53,657 nt of DNA. Source: Devosia sp. (GTDB lineage: Bacteria > Pseudomonadota > Alphaproteobacteria > Rhizobiales > Devosiaceae). A model generated the notes under the pieces. It had not been told where the DNA came from. It did no database searches and was given only the letters and a program-made list of their open reading frames with translations. Shown here in pieces: positions 29,852-38,875 of this stretch (within the stretch, counting starts at the first letter, position 1; the number at the start of each line of letters is the position of its first letter). Where the stretch lies: assembly GCA_030680995.1 (NCBI GenBank), contig JAUXUM010000080.1:1-53657 (forward strand), read 5' to 3'. A program made the position numbers and the translations under genes.

Positions 29852-30870
29852 GCCACCGAGCCCGAATAGGGTGACGCCACCACGAGGCAGCAATTACCTG
29901 GCCTGACCCGGCCCGGTTGGCGCCGGCTGTAAAGAATGCCGTCGGCGTGATAGTGCAGCTCGACGGGCGTCCGGCCCGGATTGGCGAGGAAATGGATGCG
30001 GCCCGCCAGCTCGCCGGCATGCACTTCCGTCCCAAGCCGATGCAAGGCTTCGAACACGCCATCGTCTTCGGCCAGCACGTGCGCGCTGGCAGAGAGCGCA
30101 TAGTGCCTCGGCTCGCTGGTCGGCGGGCTGGCCATTTCGGGCGGCAGAACCTGCAAATGCGCCAGCACGTTGCGCACGCCGCGCCGGCACAGACTGAGCG
30201 CCTCGATGGAGACCGCGCCCGCGCCGGCCATCTCGGTGCCGACGACGGTGAGGCCTGCTTGCGCGGCCGACGCCGTCGCGGTGCGCGGATCACCGCGATT
30301 GTCGATGACGACGATGATCGGCGCATCGAAGGCCGTGACCGCCGCGAGGTTCCGGGCGTGCTTGACCGGATCGCTCACCGGCTCGATCACGGCGCTCGGA
30401 ATTATGTCAAGCGAGGAGCCGCCCGAGTGCAGATCAATGAAGGCGTCGCCGATTGGAAACAGCACGTCGTTGACGTAAGCGGCGAGCTGCTGGGTCGTGG
30501 TACCGAATGGATCGCCCGGAAAACTCCGGTTCATGTTGATCTCGTCGATCGGCGAGGTGCGGCGCGCGGCGACCACTGCCGGCAAATTGATCGCCGGAAT
30601 GAAGATCAACCGCCCCGACAACCGCCCCGGATCCAGCTCACGGATCAGTTCGCCAAGGGCAATCGGGCCCTCATACTCGTCGCCGTGATTGCCGCCTTCC
30701 AGGATGACGGTCGGGCCGCTGCCGTTGCTGATAACCGTCAGCGGCACGCGCACGGCGCCCCAGGCATCGTCGTGAACCGACAGCGGCAGGCTGAAGAACC
30801 CTACCTGCTTGCCCGGCCTGTCGAAGTCCACGGTGGAGCTCACCATCTTCATCGTTCGATTTCGGTCCAT
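29848..30870 (-). CDS. Succinylglutamate desuccinylase/aspartoacylase family protein (DoeB/EutE-like)
   Basis: TVDFDRPGKQVGFFSLPLSVHDDAWGAVRVPLTVISNGSGPTVILEGGNHGDEYEGPIAL; NMNRSFPGDP; DLHSGG; ATGA overlap with downstream dehydratase. Confidence 0.8.
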   Translation of the reverse strand: MDRNRTMKMVSSTVDFDRPGKQVGFFSLPLSVHDDAWGAVRVPLTVISNGSGPTVILEGGNHGDEYEGPIALGELIRELDPGRLSGRLIFIPAINLPAVVAARRTSPIDEINMNRSFPGDPFGTTTQQLAAYVNDVLFPIGDAFIDLHSGGSSLDIIPSAVIEPVSDPVKHARNLAAVTAFDAPIIVVIDNRGDPRTATASAAQAGLTVVGTEMAGAGAVSIEALSLCRRGVRNVLAHLQVLPPEMASPPTSEPRHYALSASAHVLAEDDGVFEALHRLGTEVHAGELAGRIHFLANPGRTPVELHYHADGILYSRRQPGRVRPGNCCLVVASPYSGSVA

Positions 30871-30980
30871 TTTCAACTCTGCGCGGGTGATCAAGAAACT
30901 GCCGCCGCCATCCCATTGCCGGGGTCCGTCCGGTGCCGGAAGGCTACAGCCCTGAATGTCGGGGAAGATTGATTATTACA

Positions 30981-31012
30981 TATGATATTTGACGTTGATG
31001 TATGATACTTGA
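30981..31012. promoter_or_regulatory. Candidate regulator binding site: 12-bp direct repeats TATGATATTTGA / TATGATACTTGA
   Basis: Two AT-rich direct repeats, 11/12 identical, 20 bp start to start, in the divergent promoter of the deacylase and IclR genes. Confidence 0.5.
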
Positions 31013-31097
31013 TCCGGAGATGTCAATGTCATTTGTCTGCCCCCTCTTGTGCGGCCGGCAATGACTTGCGATCAGAGTGCATAGGGAGAATTACGCG

Positions 31098-32024
31098 ATG
31101 GCCAAGAACGCGCGCCCGGCAGGCGAAACCGCCAAGACGGGCGCCGCCGACACCGGTCCCAAACAAGGCGGCAAGGTCACACGCAGCGCCAAAGCGGTCC
31201 GCGCGCCGTCCGAAAAGCTCGCATATGGCGCGCCGGCCCTGGAGAAGGGCCTCGACGTCCTCGAACTGCTCGCCAACCTCTCGGAAGGCGTTACCCAAAG
31301 CGAGATCGCCCAACGCCTTGGCCGATCGCTGCAGGAGGTCTACCGGGTCGTGGTGGCGCTCGAACGGCGCGGCTACATCCAGCGCCGGCCGGGCGAGGAC
31401 GGGTTCTTCCTCTCCAACCGCCTGCACGACCTGTCCAACCACTATCCGCCGATGCGCCGCCTGCTCGATGCGGCCCTGCCGATCCTCAACCGCGTCTCGA
31501 GCGACGCCTACCAGGCCATGCACCTGGCCGTTCTCGACCGCACCGCGATGCGCGTCGTCGCCCAGGTCGACAGCCCCGCCCCGCTCGGCTTCCGCCTTAG
31601 GGTGGGCACGCAGAACCCGGCGGCCAAGACGGCGTCGGGCCGCCTGCTGATCGCCTACCAGCCTCCGGTGATGAAGCAATGGGTGCTGGACGAGATCGCC
31701 CGCACCAGCCCCGAAATCGACATGACCGCCCTGCGCCAGCGCGTCGAGGCGCTGCACGAACGCGGCTACGAGATCATCGCCGGCGAAGGGCTGCAGGGCA
31801 TCACCGATGTCAGCTTCCCCATCCTCGACGCCCAGGGATTCGCGCCAGCGGTGTTGACCATGCCTTACCTGTCGTCCGCGACCGAACGCGTTCCGCTCGA
31901 GGCGGCATCGCGCCTGCAGTTCGAGGCGGCGCGCACGATCTCGGAAGGACTTGACGGCCAGTTGATCGAGCCGCGCTTTCCCCTCACCGAACCCAAGGCC
32001 AAGTTCGCACCCGCAACGACATAG
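31098..32024 (+). CDS. IclR family transcriptional regulator
   Basis: ALEKGLDVLELLANLSEGVTQSEIAQRLGRSLQEVYRVVVALERRGYIQR wHTH and C-terminal effector domain. Confidence 0.87.
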   Translation: MAKNARPAGETAKTGAADTGPKQGGKVTRSAKAVRAPSEKLAYGAPALEKGLDVLELLANLSEGVTQSEIAQRLGRSLQEVYRVVVALERRGYIQRRPGEDGFFLSNRLHDLSNHYPPMRRLLDAALPILNRVSSDAYQAMHLAVLDRTAMRVVAQVDSPAPLGFRLRVGTQNPAAKTASGRLLIAYQPPVMKQWVLDEIARTSPEIDMTALRQRVEALHERGYEIIAGEGLQGITDVSFPILDAQGFAPAVLTMPYLSSATERVPLEAASRLQFEAARTISEGLDGQLIEPRFPLTEPKAKFAPATT

Positions 32025-32032
32025 CGCGGTGG

Positions 32033-32398
32033 TCATGGAATTCTCCGATCGTCAGGCAGCAGCGCGTGGCTGAACACCTCCTCGAGCCACAGCGGCTCGC
32101 CGTCCGTCGTCGCGATCGTGTCGAACACCTGGTCGAGCGAGGCCGTCCAACGGGCCTGCACGGCGCTGAGTCCGGTGACCGCGACCGCCGCGCTGTAGCC
32201 CGCCCTGGCGCGCATGCGGCAGACGACGATCTCTTCGTGCCGCCATATCTGGTAGTCGTAGATGCCCGCGGCGTCTATCAGCGCCCGGATCTCCGGCCAG
32301 ACCTCGGCGTGCCGCCGGTCGTATTCCGGGCCGGCGCCGGGTCTTAGCCGGTAGAGGTAGAGGAACGCTTCGCCAGGCGCGGGATTCCTGTGGTTCAT
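32033..32398 (-). CDS. L-rhamnose mutarotase family protein (RhaM/DUF718)
   Basis: YLYRLRPGAGPEYDRRHAEVWPEIRALIDAAGIYDYQIWRHEEIVVCRMRA. Confidence 0.78.
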   Translation of the reverse strand: MNHRNPAPGEAFLYLYRLRPGAGPEYDRRHAEVWPEIRALIDAAGIYDYQIWRHEEIVVCRMRARAGYSAAVAVTGLSAVQARWTASLDQVFDTIATTDGEPLWLEEVFSHALLPDDRRIP

Positions 32399-33282
32399 CG
32401 CACCGCTCCCGCCACCGCGCCGGAGAGGATCTGCCGCTGGAACAGGAAATAGACCACCATCACCGGCAAGAGCGCCACGATCAGCCCGGCGCTGATCAGC
32501 GGGATCGAGACGTCGTACTGCCCCGACAGCAGCGCCACGCCGACCATCAGCGTGGTCTTCTCCGATCCGCCCATGATCACCAGCGGCAGCAGCAGGTCGT
32601 TCCACATCCAGACGAAATTGAGGATGGAGAGCGCCGCGATCGCCGGTGTCGAGATCGGCAGCAGGATCTGGAACAGGATGCGCAGGTCGCCGGCCCCGTC
32701 CATCCGCGCCGCTTCGATCAGTTCACCCGGGATGGAGCGGAAATAGGCGGCGAGCATGTAGGTGCTGATCGGCAGGCCGAAGGCGCCATAGGCGAGGATC
32801 AGCCCCTGATAGGTGCCGCCGAAGCCGAGATCGAGAATGGTTTCGTAGAGCGGATAGATCACCACCTGGCTCGGGATCACCAGCATGGCGATGATGAACA
32901 GGAAGATGAAGTTGCTGCCCCAGACCTTGAGCTTGGTCACCGCGTAGGCGAGAAACAGCGCCGCCAGCGTCGACAGCAGCAGCCCGCCGGCGGTGGTGAC
33001 GACGCTGTTGAACAGCAGGCGCGGCACGTTCATGCGGAAGAAGGTGTCGACATAGTTCTCGAAGGTGATGTCGGCGACGAAGCCGAGCGGATCCTGGGCG
33101 AAGGCCGCGCGGGTCTTGAACGAGTTTACCACCGTGAAGATCAGCGGGTAGAGCGACACCACCGCGACGATGACCAGGGCGAGGGTCACCAGCCACCTGG
33201 CGATCCCCCACGACCGCAAATTGGCGGGCGGCACGGTACGGTCGCGCGGCGCCGCCAGCGCTGTGCCCGCAGGTACGCTCAT
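32395..33282 (-). CDS. Carbohydrate ABC transporter permease (UgpE/MalG type)
   Basis: MSVPAGTALAAPRDRTVPPANLRSWGIARWLVTLALVIVAVVSLYPLIF; EAARMDGAGDLRILFQILLPISTPAIAALSI. Confidence 0.87.
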   Translation of the reverse strand: MSVPAGTALAAPRDRTVPPANLRSWGIARWLVTLALVIVAVVSLYPLIFTVVNSFKTRAAFAQDPLGFVADITFENYVDTFFRMNVPRLLFNSVVTTAGGLLLSTLAALFLAYAVTKLKVWGSNFIFLFIIAMLVIPSQVVIYPLYETILDLGFGGTYQGLILAYGAFGLPISTYMLAAYFRSIPGELIEAARMDGAGDLRILFQILLPISTPAIAALSILNFVWMWNDLLLPLVIMGGSEKTTLMVGVALLSGQYDVSIPLISAGLIVALLPVMVVYFLFQRQILSGAVAGAVR

Positions 33283-34223
33283 TGGGCAGCGCCCTTTCCT
33301 TCCATGTACATTCGGCGCACCACGAAGGCCGAGACGATGGCGACGAACACGAACAACGCCATGCCGATGGCTGCGCCTTTCCCGCGGTTGAGGAATTCGA
33401 AAGTGGTGGTGAACACCAGATATTCGGGCAGCATGGTGGAACTGCCCGGCCCGCCGCGGGTCAGGGCGTAGATCAGCGGGAACATCCAGATCAGCATACC
33501 GGAGGTGCAGAGCACCGTCCAATATCCCAGCACCGGCCGGATCAGCGGAATGGCGATGTCGATCATCAGCCGCCAGAAGCCGGCGCCGTCGAGTCGCGCC
33601 GCTTCCACCACCTCTTCGGGTAGCGTGGCGAGGCCAGAGAGATAGGTCAGTACCCCGAGGCCAAAAAAGCTCCAGAAGGCCACGGCGACCAGTGACAGCA
33701 GCGCGCTGTCGGCGCCATTCAGCCATTCGATCGCCAGCGGCGCCATCCCCGCCATGCGCAGGAAGGCGTTGAGCGGCCCGTCGGGGGCGAGGATCTGCCG
33801 GAACATGATGCCGACAACGATCGGCGCAATCATGTAGGGCAGGAAATACACCGCCCGGAAGACCTTCCAGCCGGGCGAGCGCTGGAAGATCAGCAGCGCC
33901 AGGATGAGCGGCACGAAGATCCAGATCGGCAGCGTGGCAAAGATCAGCAGCGCATTGCGGAAAGCGGCAATGAAGGTCGGGTCGCGCAGCATCGACTCGT
34001 AATTGGCGAACCAGGCGAAGGCGGGCTCCTCGAAACCGCGCGTCTCGAACAGGCTGAGCCAGGCCGCGCGCAACAGCGGCACCAGCTTGAACAGGATGGC
34101 GAGAACGACCCCCGGGAGCACCAGCACCAGACCGAGGATCACGTCGCCGCGGAGGGCAAAACGCCGCCAGCCGCGCTGATCGGAGGGTGATGACTTGAGC
34201 GGCGCGTCAACTTTGCTTGTCAT
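33279..34223 (-). CDS. Carbohydrate ABC transporter permease (UgpA/MalF type)
   Basis: MTSKVDAPLKSSPSDQRGWRRFALRGDVILGLVLVLPGVVLAILFKLVPLLRAAWLSLFE; EAARLDGAGFWRLMIDIAIPLIRPVL. Confidence 0.87.
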   Translation of the reverse strand: MTSKVDAPLKSSPSDQRGWRRFALRGDVILGLVLVLPGVVLAILFKLVPLLRAAWLSLFETRGFEEPAFAWFANYESMLRDPTFIAAFRNALLIFATLPIWIFVPLILALLIFQRSPGWKVFRAVYFLPYMIAPIVVGIMFRQILAPDGPLNAFLRMAGMAPLAIEWLNGADSALLSLVAVAFWSFFGLGVLTYLSGLATLPEEVVEAARLDGAGFWRLMIDIAIPLIRPVLGYWTVLCTSGMLIWMFPLIYALTRGGPGSSTMLPEYLVFTTTFEFLNRGKGAAIGMALFVFVAIVSAFVVRRMYMEGKGAAQ

Positions 34224-34293
34224 CGAAAACCCCCAAGGACCCCTGATGGGCCGCGGTGGGACCGGACAATGCCGATCCCACCGTCTTTGGCAA

Positions 34294-35604
34294 TCAGCTC
34301 TTGCTGGGGCTCGCTTCGAGCGCGGTCTGCATGCGCGCGGCCCAGTCAGCGACACTGAGGCGGCCGAGGGTCACTTCCTGCCAGCCGCGGGCCAGCGCAT
34401 CGGCTTCCTGGCCGCTCAGCAGCACTCCCACATGCAGCGTCGGGAACTTGATGATCTCGAGGATCTGCGAGAGCGCCTGGGATTTCGGCAGCAAGTTCGG
34501 ATCGACGTTCTTGTTCAGCGAGATGCCGCCGGCGATGGTGGTGAGGAGATTGGCATTCTCCGCCCCGGCGACGAATTTCACGAACTCAAACGCCGCTTCC
34601 TGCTTGGTGCTCCACTTGGAGACGCCGAACACCGAACTCTCGATTCCACTGAACTTCTTGGCCAGCGGCGCATCGGGCACGATGCTCGGCCAGCGCATGG
34701 CACCCACGTTTTCGTCACCGAGGGCTGCGCCGAACGCCGCCCAGTTGACCGCGTCGGCGATGATGGTGCTGGCAAAGGCGGCGTTGCCGCTCTGGAAGAT
34801 GTCGGCGCCGTCGGGCAGCATGCTGATCGAGGGCGCGCTGCTGTTGAACCAACCCCTCTCGCCAATGCTGGCCATGGCTTCCAGGATGCTGATCATCTTG
34901 GGATCGGTCCAGGGCATGTCGCCAGCCAGGACGGCGCGCATGTCGTCCTCCGTGAGGAAGTTGCGGGCGACTTCGGGAAAGTTCCAATAGGTCGGAAAGA
35001 CGCCGGTCATGCCGAGCGCGAGGCAGGTCTTGCCGATCGCCTTTACCGCGGTACAGGCCGCGTCCATCTCATCCCAGGTCTTGGGCGGATTTTCCGGGTC
35101 GAGACCGGCGGCGGCCAAGACCTTCTTGTTGTAGTACATAACGTTGCCCTGGTAGCCGAAGGGCAGGCCGTAGCACGGCTGGGCGGTATCGAAGTTCAGA
35201 CACCCGCCGCTATAAGTCAGCAGTTCCTGGCCGGCTTCAAGCACCTCCGCCGGCAATTCGACATAGGCGCTACGGCGATCGAAGAGTTCGAGCCCGGCAT
35301 TGTTCTCCATGACGTCCGGGCCGCTCTTGGTGGTGATATAGGGCCCCTGCACTTCCGGATAGCGGTCGAAGGGGACCGTCTCCAGCTCGACCTTGATGGC
35401 AGGATTGGCCGCCTCGAAGGCTGCCACGAGGGCGGTCCAGTATTCCGCGCCACCCGGCTGCCAGTTGAGGACGCGGATGGTAGTAACCTCCTGCGCCACC
35501 GCCGGCACAGAGAACGGCGCCATCAACGCCGCGACGAGGACTGCCGGGCCGGCAGCACGCAACAGCCAGCGGTGGTTCTGAAATCTCTTCGATTGTTCAC
35601 GCAC
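34294..35604 (-). CDS. Extracellular carbohydrate ABC transporter substrate-binding protein
   Basis: 436 aa; signal peptide; TTIRVLNWQPGGAEYWTALVAAFEAANPAIKVELETVPFDRY. Confidence 0.88.
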   Translation of the reverse strand: MREQSKRFQNHRWLLRAAGPAVLVAALMAPFSVPAVAQEVTTIRVLNWQPGGAEYWTALVAAFEAANPAIKVELETVPFDRYPEVQGPYITTKSGPDVMENNAGLELFDRRSAYVELPAEVLEAGQELLTYSGGCLNFDTAQPCYGLPFGYQGNVMYYNKKVLAAAGLDPENPPKTWDEMDAACTAVKAIGKTCLALGMTGVFPTYWNFPEVARNFLTEDDMRAVLAGDMPWTDPKMISILEAMASIGERGWFNSSAPSISMLPDGADIFQSGNAAFASTIIADAVNWAAFGAALGDENVGAMRWPSIVPDAPLAKKFSGIESSVFGVSKWSTKQEAAFEFVKFVAGAENANLLTTIAGGISLNKNVDPNLLPKSQALSQILEIIKFPTLHVGVLLSGQEADALARGWQEVTLGRLSVADWAARMQTALEASPSKS

Positions 35605-35935
35605 GTCGTGTTCCCTTCTGGTTGTGGATCGACCGATCTTGCGAATGAAGCCCGGTCAGGCGACTTCGTGTAGACCCCGCCGGCTGGCTCCCCCGCCGCG
35701 CCGACATCGCTGCATCAACTTCCATTCTCTTGACCTTCCGGGGGCCGCCGGACTGCCGACTTGCCCCCGTTACCCGTCACCAGGACACGGCCGCCATGTC
35801 GCAAGAAAGCGACCCCGGCCCGCACGCCCCCCCCGAGCGTCCTGCTGCCCTGCCCGATTTCGGTCGTTGGTCATAAGTTAGCACAAGACTGTCACATATG
35901 AAACGACAATTTCTTATACGAAAGTCAACTGGTTC

Positions 35936-37024
35936 TCAGGCCATTTCCGGCACAACGCCGCCGAGGCGGCTGGACCTGAGCGCCGCATCGACCAGCGCCA
36001 TGGTCTTGATGGAGTCGTGCACGTCGGTATCCAGTACGTCGTCTTCCCCGGCCGCGAAGCGCTGCAGGTTCGACATCACCGCCCCAAAGGCGTCCGGCAC
36101 CCGTTCTCCGACGAGCGGGACCTGGGTCCATGCCCCGCCCTCAACGACCATTTCCAGCATTTCGGGCACCGGGTTCACGTAGTCGACGAGATAGCCCAGC
36201 GTGAGATGGGCGCAGCCCTTCGTGCCCTCGACCCGGATCGTCGCTTCGACATGCTCCGGCCCATAATTGTAGGTGTGGTTCAGCGAGAGGCAGCAGCGCG
36301 CCTTGTCGCCATAGTCGAGGATGATGCTGCTGCGGGCGTCCTTGAGCATGGGATAGCGTGGATGCTGCACGGTCTTGGCGTAGACGCTGACCGGTTCCCC
36401 GAGCAGGGAGCGGATCCAGTCGATATAGTGCACCGAGTGCAACGGAATTTCGACAGCATCGAGATGCGGGATGAACGACCACAATTCCCAGGGCATGTAG
36501 ACGGCGAGCCGGACTTCGACCTCGACGATGTCGCCCAGCATCCCGCGCCGCGCCGCATCGCGTATGGCCAGCATCGAGGGTGTGAAGCGCAGCTGGAAAT
36601 TCGTCGCCGCGGTGATGCGGCGCGCATCGATGGCCTTGATGATCTGCCGGGCCGCCGGCAGGCCGGTGCCGAGCGGCTTCTGGACCAGCGCCACGCCGCC
36701 GGAGGGCAGACGCTCTACAGTCTCCAGAATGGCCTTGGGCGGCAGCGCCAGATCGAAAATGCCGTTCGTCCCGGTGCTGGCAACGGCCGCCTCAAGGCTT
36801 TCATGCACAATGGGCACGCCGAAGTCGTCCGCCACGCTGCGCGCCCGCGCCGTGTCGATGTCGTAGATGCCCGCTACCGGCAGGCCGATCTTGCGATAGG
36901 CCGGCAGGTGTCCGTCGCGCACGATTCCCCCCGCCCCGATGATGGTGATCGGCCTCGGGCGGCTCGGCATGGGCCAGCTCTGCCGGAGATCGGCAAACGA
37001 GGCGTTGGACAATCCACTCTGCAT
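35936..37024 (-). CDS. Gfo/Idh/MocA family oxidoreductase
   Basis: ITIIGAGGIVRDGHLPAYRKIGLPVAGIYDIDTARARSVADDFGV; ALVQKPLGTGLPAARQII; start at Met 37024. Confidence 0.83.
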   Translation of the reverse strand: MQSGLSNASFADLRQSWPMPSRPRPITIIGAGGIVRDGHLPAYRKIGLPVAGIYDIDTARARSVADDFGVPIVHESLEAAVASTGTNGIFDLALPPKAILETVERLPSGGVALVQKPLGTGLPAARQIIKAIDARRITAATNFQLRFTPSMLAIRDAARRGMLGDIVEVEVRLAVYMPWELWSFIPHLDAVEIPLHSVHYIDWIRSLLGEPVSVYAKTVQHPRYPMLKDARSSIILDYGDKARCCLSLNHTYNYGPEHVEATIRVEGTKGCAHLTLGYLVDYVNPVPEMLEMVVEGGAWTQVPLVGERVPDAFGAVMSNLQRFAAGEDDVLDTDVHDSIKTMALVDAALRSSRLGGVVPEMA

Positions 37025-37100
37025 GCGGAGACTCCTGGTTGGCACCTGTGGCGCGGAACGGCGAGACAGGACGCCGTGCACGCAGTTTGTATCACTAACG

Positions 37101-37130
37101 ATAGTTGATGTTGATATTTGATATTGATGC
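37101..37130. promoter_or_regulatory. AT-rich TTGAT-repeat element sharing TGATATTTGA with the IclR promoter
   Basis: atagttgatgttgatatttgatattgatgc in the Gfo/Idh vs glycosidase-like divergent promoter. Confidence 0.45.
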
Positions 37131-37223
37131 TGTTTTACTCTGTCAAGGACGGCAATAGGCGCCAGATGGAACGCCGCCGCGATCGGATTGGAGGCTGCTG
37201 TGGATGAGTCGGAGACAACCGGA

Positions 37224-38873
37224 ATGACGAGCACGATGGCAATCGCGGGAATCGAGGCCCATCCGCACGCGACGCGACGCCTGCGCGAGTCCTTCCCCGA
37301 CATCGACTTCGTGCCCGCCCCCGTTGCAGCGGACGTGCCGGTCGTCCGTTTCGCCGAAGACCCCTCGCTGGTCGAAGGCGGCTTCATCATTTCGACGCAC
37401 GCGCGCGCAGGCGGGCCGGCCGAGATCCTCATTACCGGCGGCCCGTTCTCGGGTGTTATCTATGGCACCGAGGAACTTATCCGCCGCAGCGGCAGCCGGC
37501 TGGATGCAGCGGCGCTCGGTACTGCCCCGATCGCGGATGCCCCCGGCCTGCCCTATCGTAGCGTCTGGACCTGGGATCATTCCACCAATTGGGAACTCTC
37601 CCAGATCGGCCAGCAGGAGATCGGCGTGTTCAACCCCTTCCAGAAGCCGCCCGGCGGGTTTCTGGCCGACTACAAGCGGCTGGTGGACCACTGCAGCCGC
37701 AACCGCATCGCCGGTGTGATCGTCTACGGGTTCCTTCGCGACAGCCACGGCGGGATCGAAGCGGGGCATGAGCTCTGCCGCTATGCCAATGAGCGTGGGG
37801 TGCGCATTATCCCCGGCATCGCCATCGGCGCCTATGGCGGCGTCTATTGGGAAGGCAGGCACAGGTACAACCTCGCCACCTGGCTCAAGGCCAACCCCCA
37901 ATTCGAAGCGCAGATGGAAAAGGAGATCGGGTTCCAGATCGCAGATCTCGCCTTCCCGCTAAACTTTCCCCATTCCGACTACACCATGACCGCCTGCCCC
38001 AGCGCGCCCGAAACCATCGAATGGATGGAAGAGGCCGTCGCCTGGCTGGCCGAAACCTTCGACATCGGCGGCATCAATATCGAGAGCGGCGATTACGGCG
38101 TCTGCGGCTGCCGGCGCTGTGTCGCCCGCCGCGCCAATCCCACCGAAGCGGACCGGCGCAGGGACCAGTACGGCGATTCCTGGTCGCACACCGACATGGC
38201 CGAGAACTTTCCGCGCCTCTATCGCGCCGCCACCGCCAAGAAGCCGAACCTTTGGATGTACTGCGAGATGCAGTGGGACAATCTGCTCGATCCGGTCGCG
38301 CGGGAGGCGCAAGAGCGCCTGCCCAAGGGTGCCATCTACCAACATACGGTCAACCGCAGCTTCTGGAGCACGCTCAAGACCACCCTGACCCGGGACTATG
38401 TCGAGGCGCTGCCCACCCAGCCCAACGTGCTGCGCTGCCAGTTCGCCTGCCAATGGAATGGCGACGAGCGCACCGAGCGCTATGCACTCAATGCCGCGAC
38501 CTTCGCCGAAATGTCGCACAAGGCCCTAGAAGCGGGCATGCAGGGCATCACCGTCTGGGCCGAGCCTTCCGCCTATCACGCAACGGTGGAACTGAGCTAT
38601 CTCGCCTTCGCCCGCTTCGGCTGGGAGCCCACGCTGACCTGGGAGCGGTTCCTGGACGAGGACGCCGCGCCCATGCTGGGCGGCCGCGCCGCCGCCGACC
38701 GGTTCGTCGCCATCGCGTCCGAAATCGACGCCAACCAGACCCTGCCGGTCGAGCGCCTGGCCCAATTGCGCCAAGAGGCGCTGCAGGAGTGCGTCGACAA
38801 GACCGGCGAGCCGGCCCGCCGCTGGCTGACGCTGGGCGAACAGATCGCCCGGCGCGAATATATGGGGCGTTGA
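37224..38873 (+). CDS. Putative TIM-barrel glycoside hydrolase-like protein of unclear family (alternative start 37188)
   Basis: N-terminal hexosaminidase/alpha-glucuronidase-like alpha/beta domain (PAEILITGGPFSGVIYGTEELIRRSG), barrel motifs (LPYRSVWTWDHSTNWELSQIG; GINIESGDYGVCGCRRC). Confidence 0.65.
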   Translation: MTSTMAIAGIEAHPHATRRLRESFPDIDFVPAPVAADVPVVRFAEDPSLVEGGFIISTHARAGGPAEILITGGPFSGVIYGTEELIRRSGSRLDAAALGTAPIADAPGLPYRSVWTWDHSTNWELSQIGQQEIGVFNPFQKPPGGFLADYKRLVDHCSRNRIAGVIVYGFLRDSHGGIEAGHELCRYANERGVRIIPGIAIGAYGGVYWEGRHRYNLATWLKANPQFEAQMEKEIGFQIADLAFPLNFPHSDYTMTACPSAPETIEWMEEAVAWLAETFDIGGINIESGDYGVCGCRRCVARRANPTEADRRRDQYGDSWSHTDMAENFPRLYRAATAKKPNLWMYCEMQWDNLLDPVAREAQERLPKGAIYQHTVNRSFWSTLKTTLTRDYVEALPTQPNVLRCQFACQWNGDERTERYALNAATFAEMSHKALEAGMQGITVWAEPSAYHATVELSYLAFARFGWEPTLTWERFLDEDAAPMLGGRAAADRFVAIASEIDANQTLPVERLAQLRQEALQECVDKTGEPARRWLTLGEQIARREYMGR

Positions 38874-38875
38874 GC

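Noticed and set aside
35868-35899. Possible Pho box (TGGTCATAAGT ... CTGTCACATAT) upstream of the sugar binding protein
   Set aside because: Two half-site-like words at 21-bp rather than 22-bp spacing, with a poor intermediate unit and about 270 bp from the gene start
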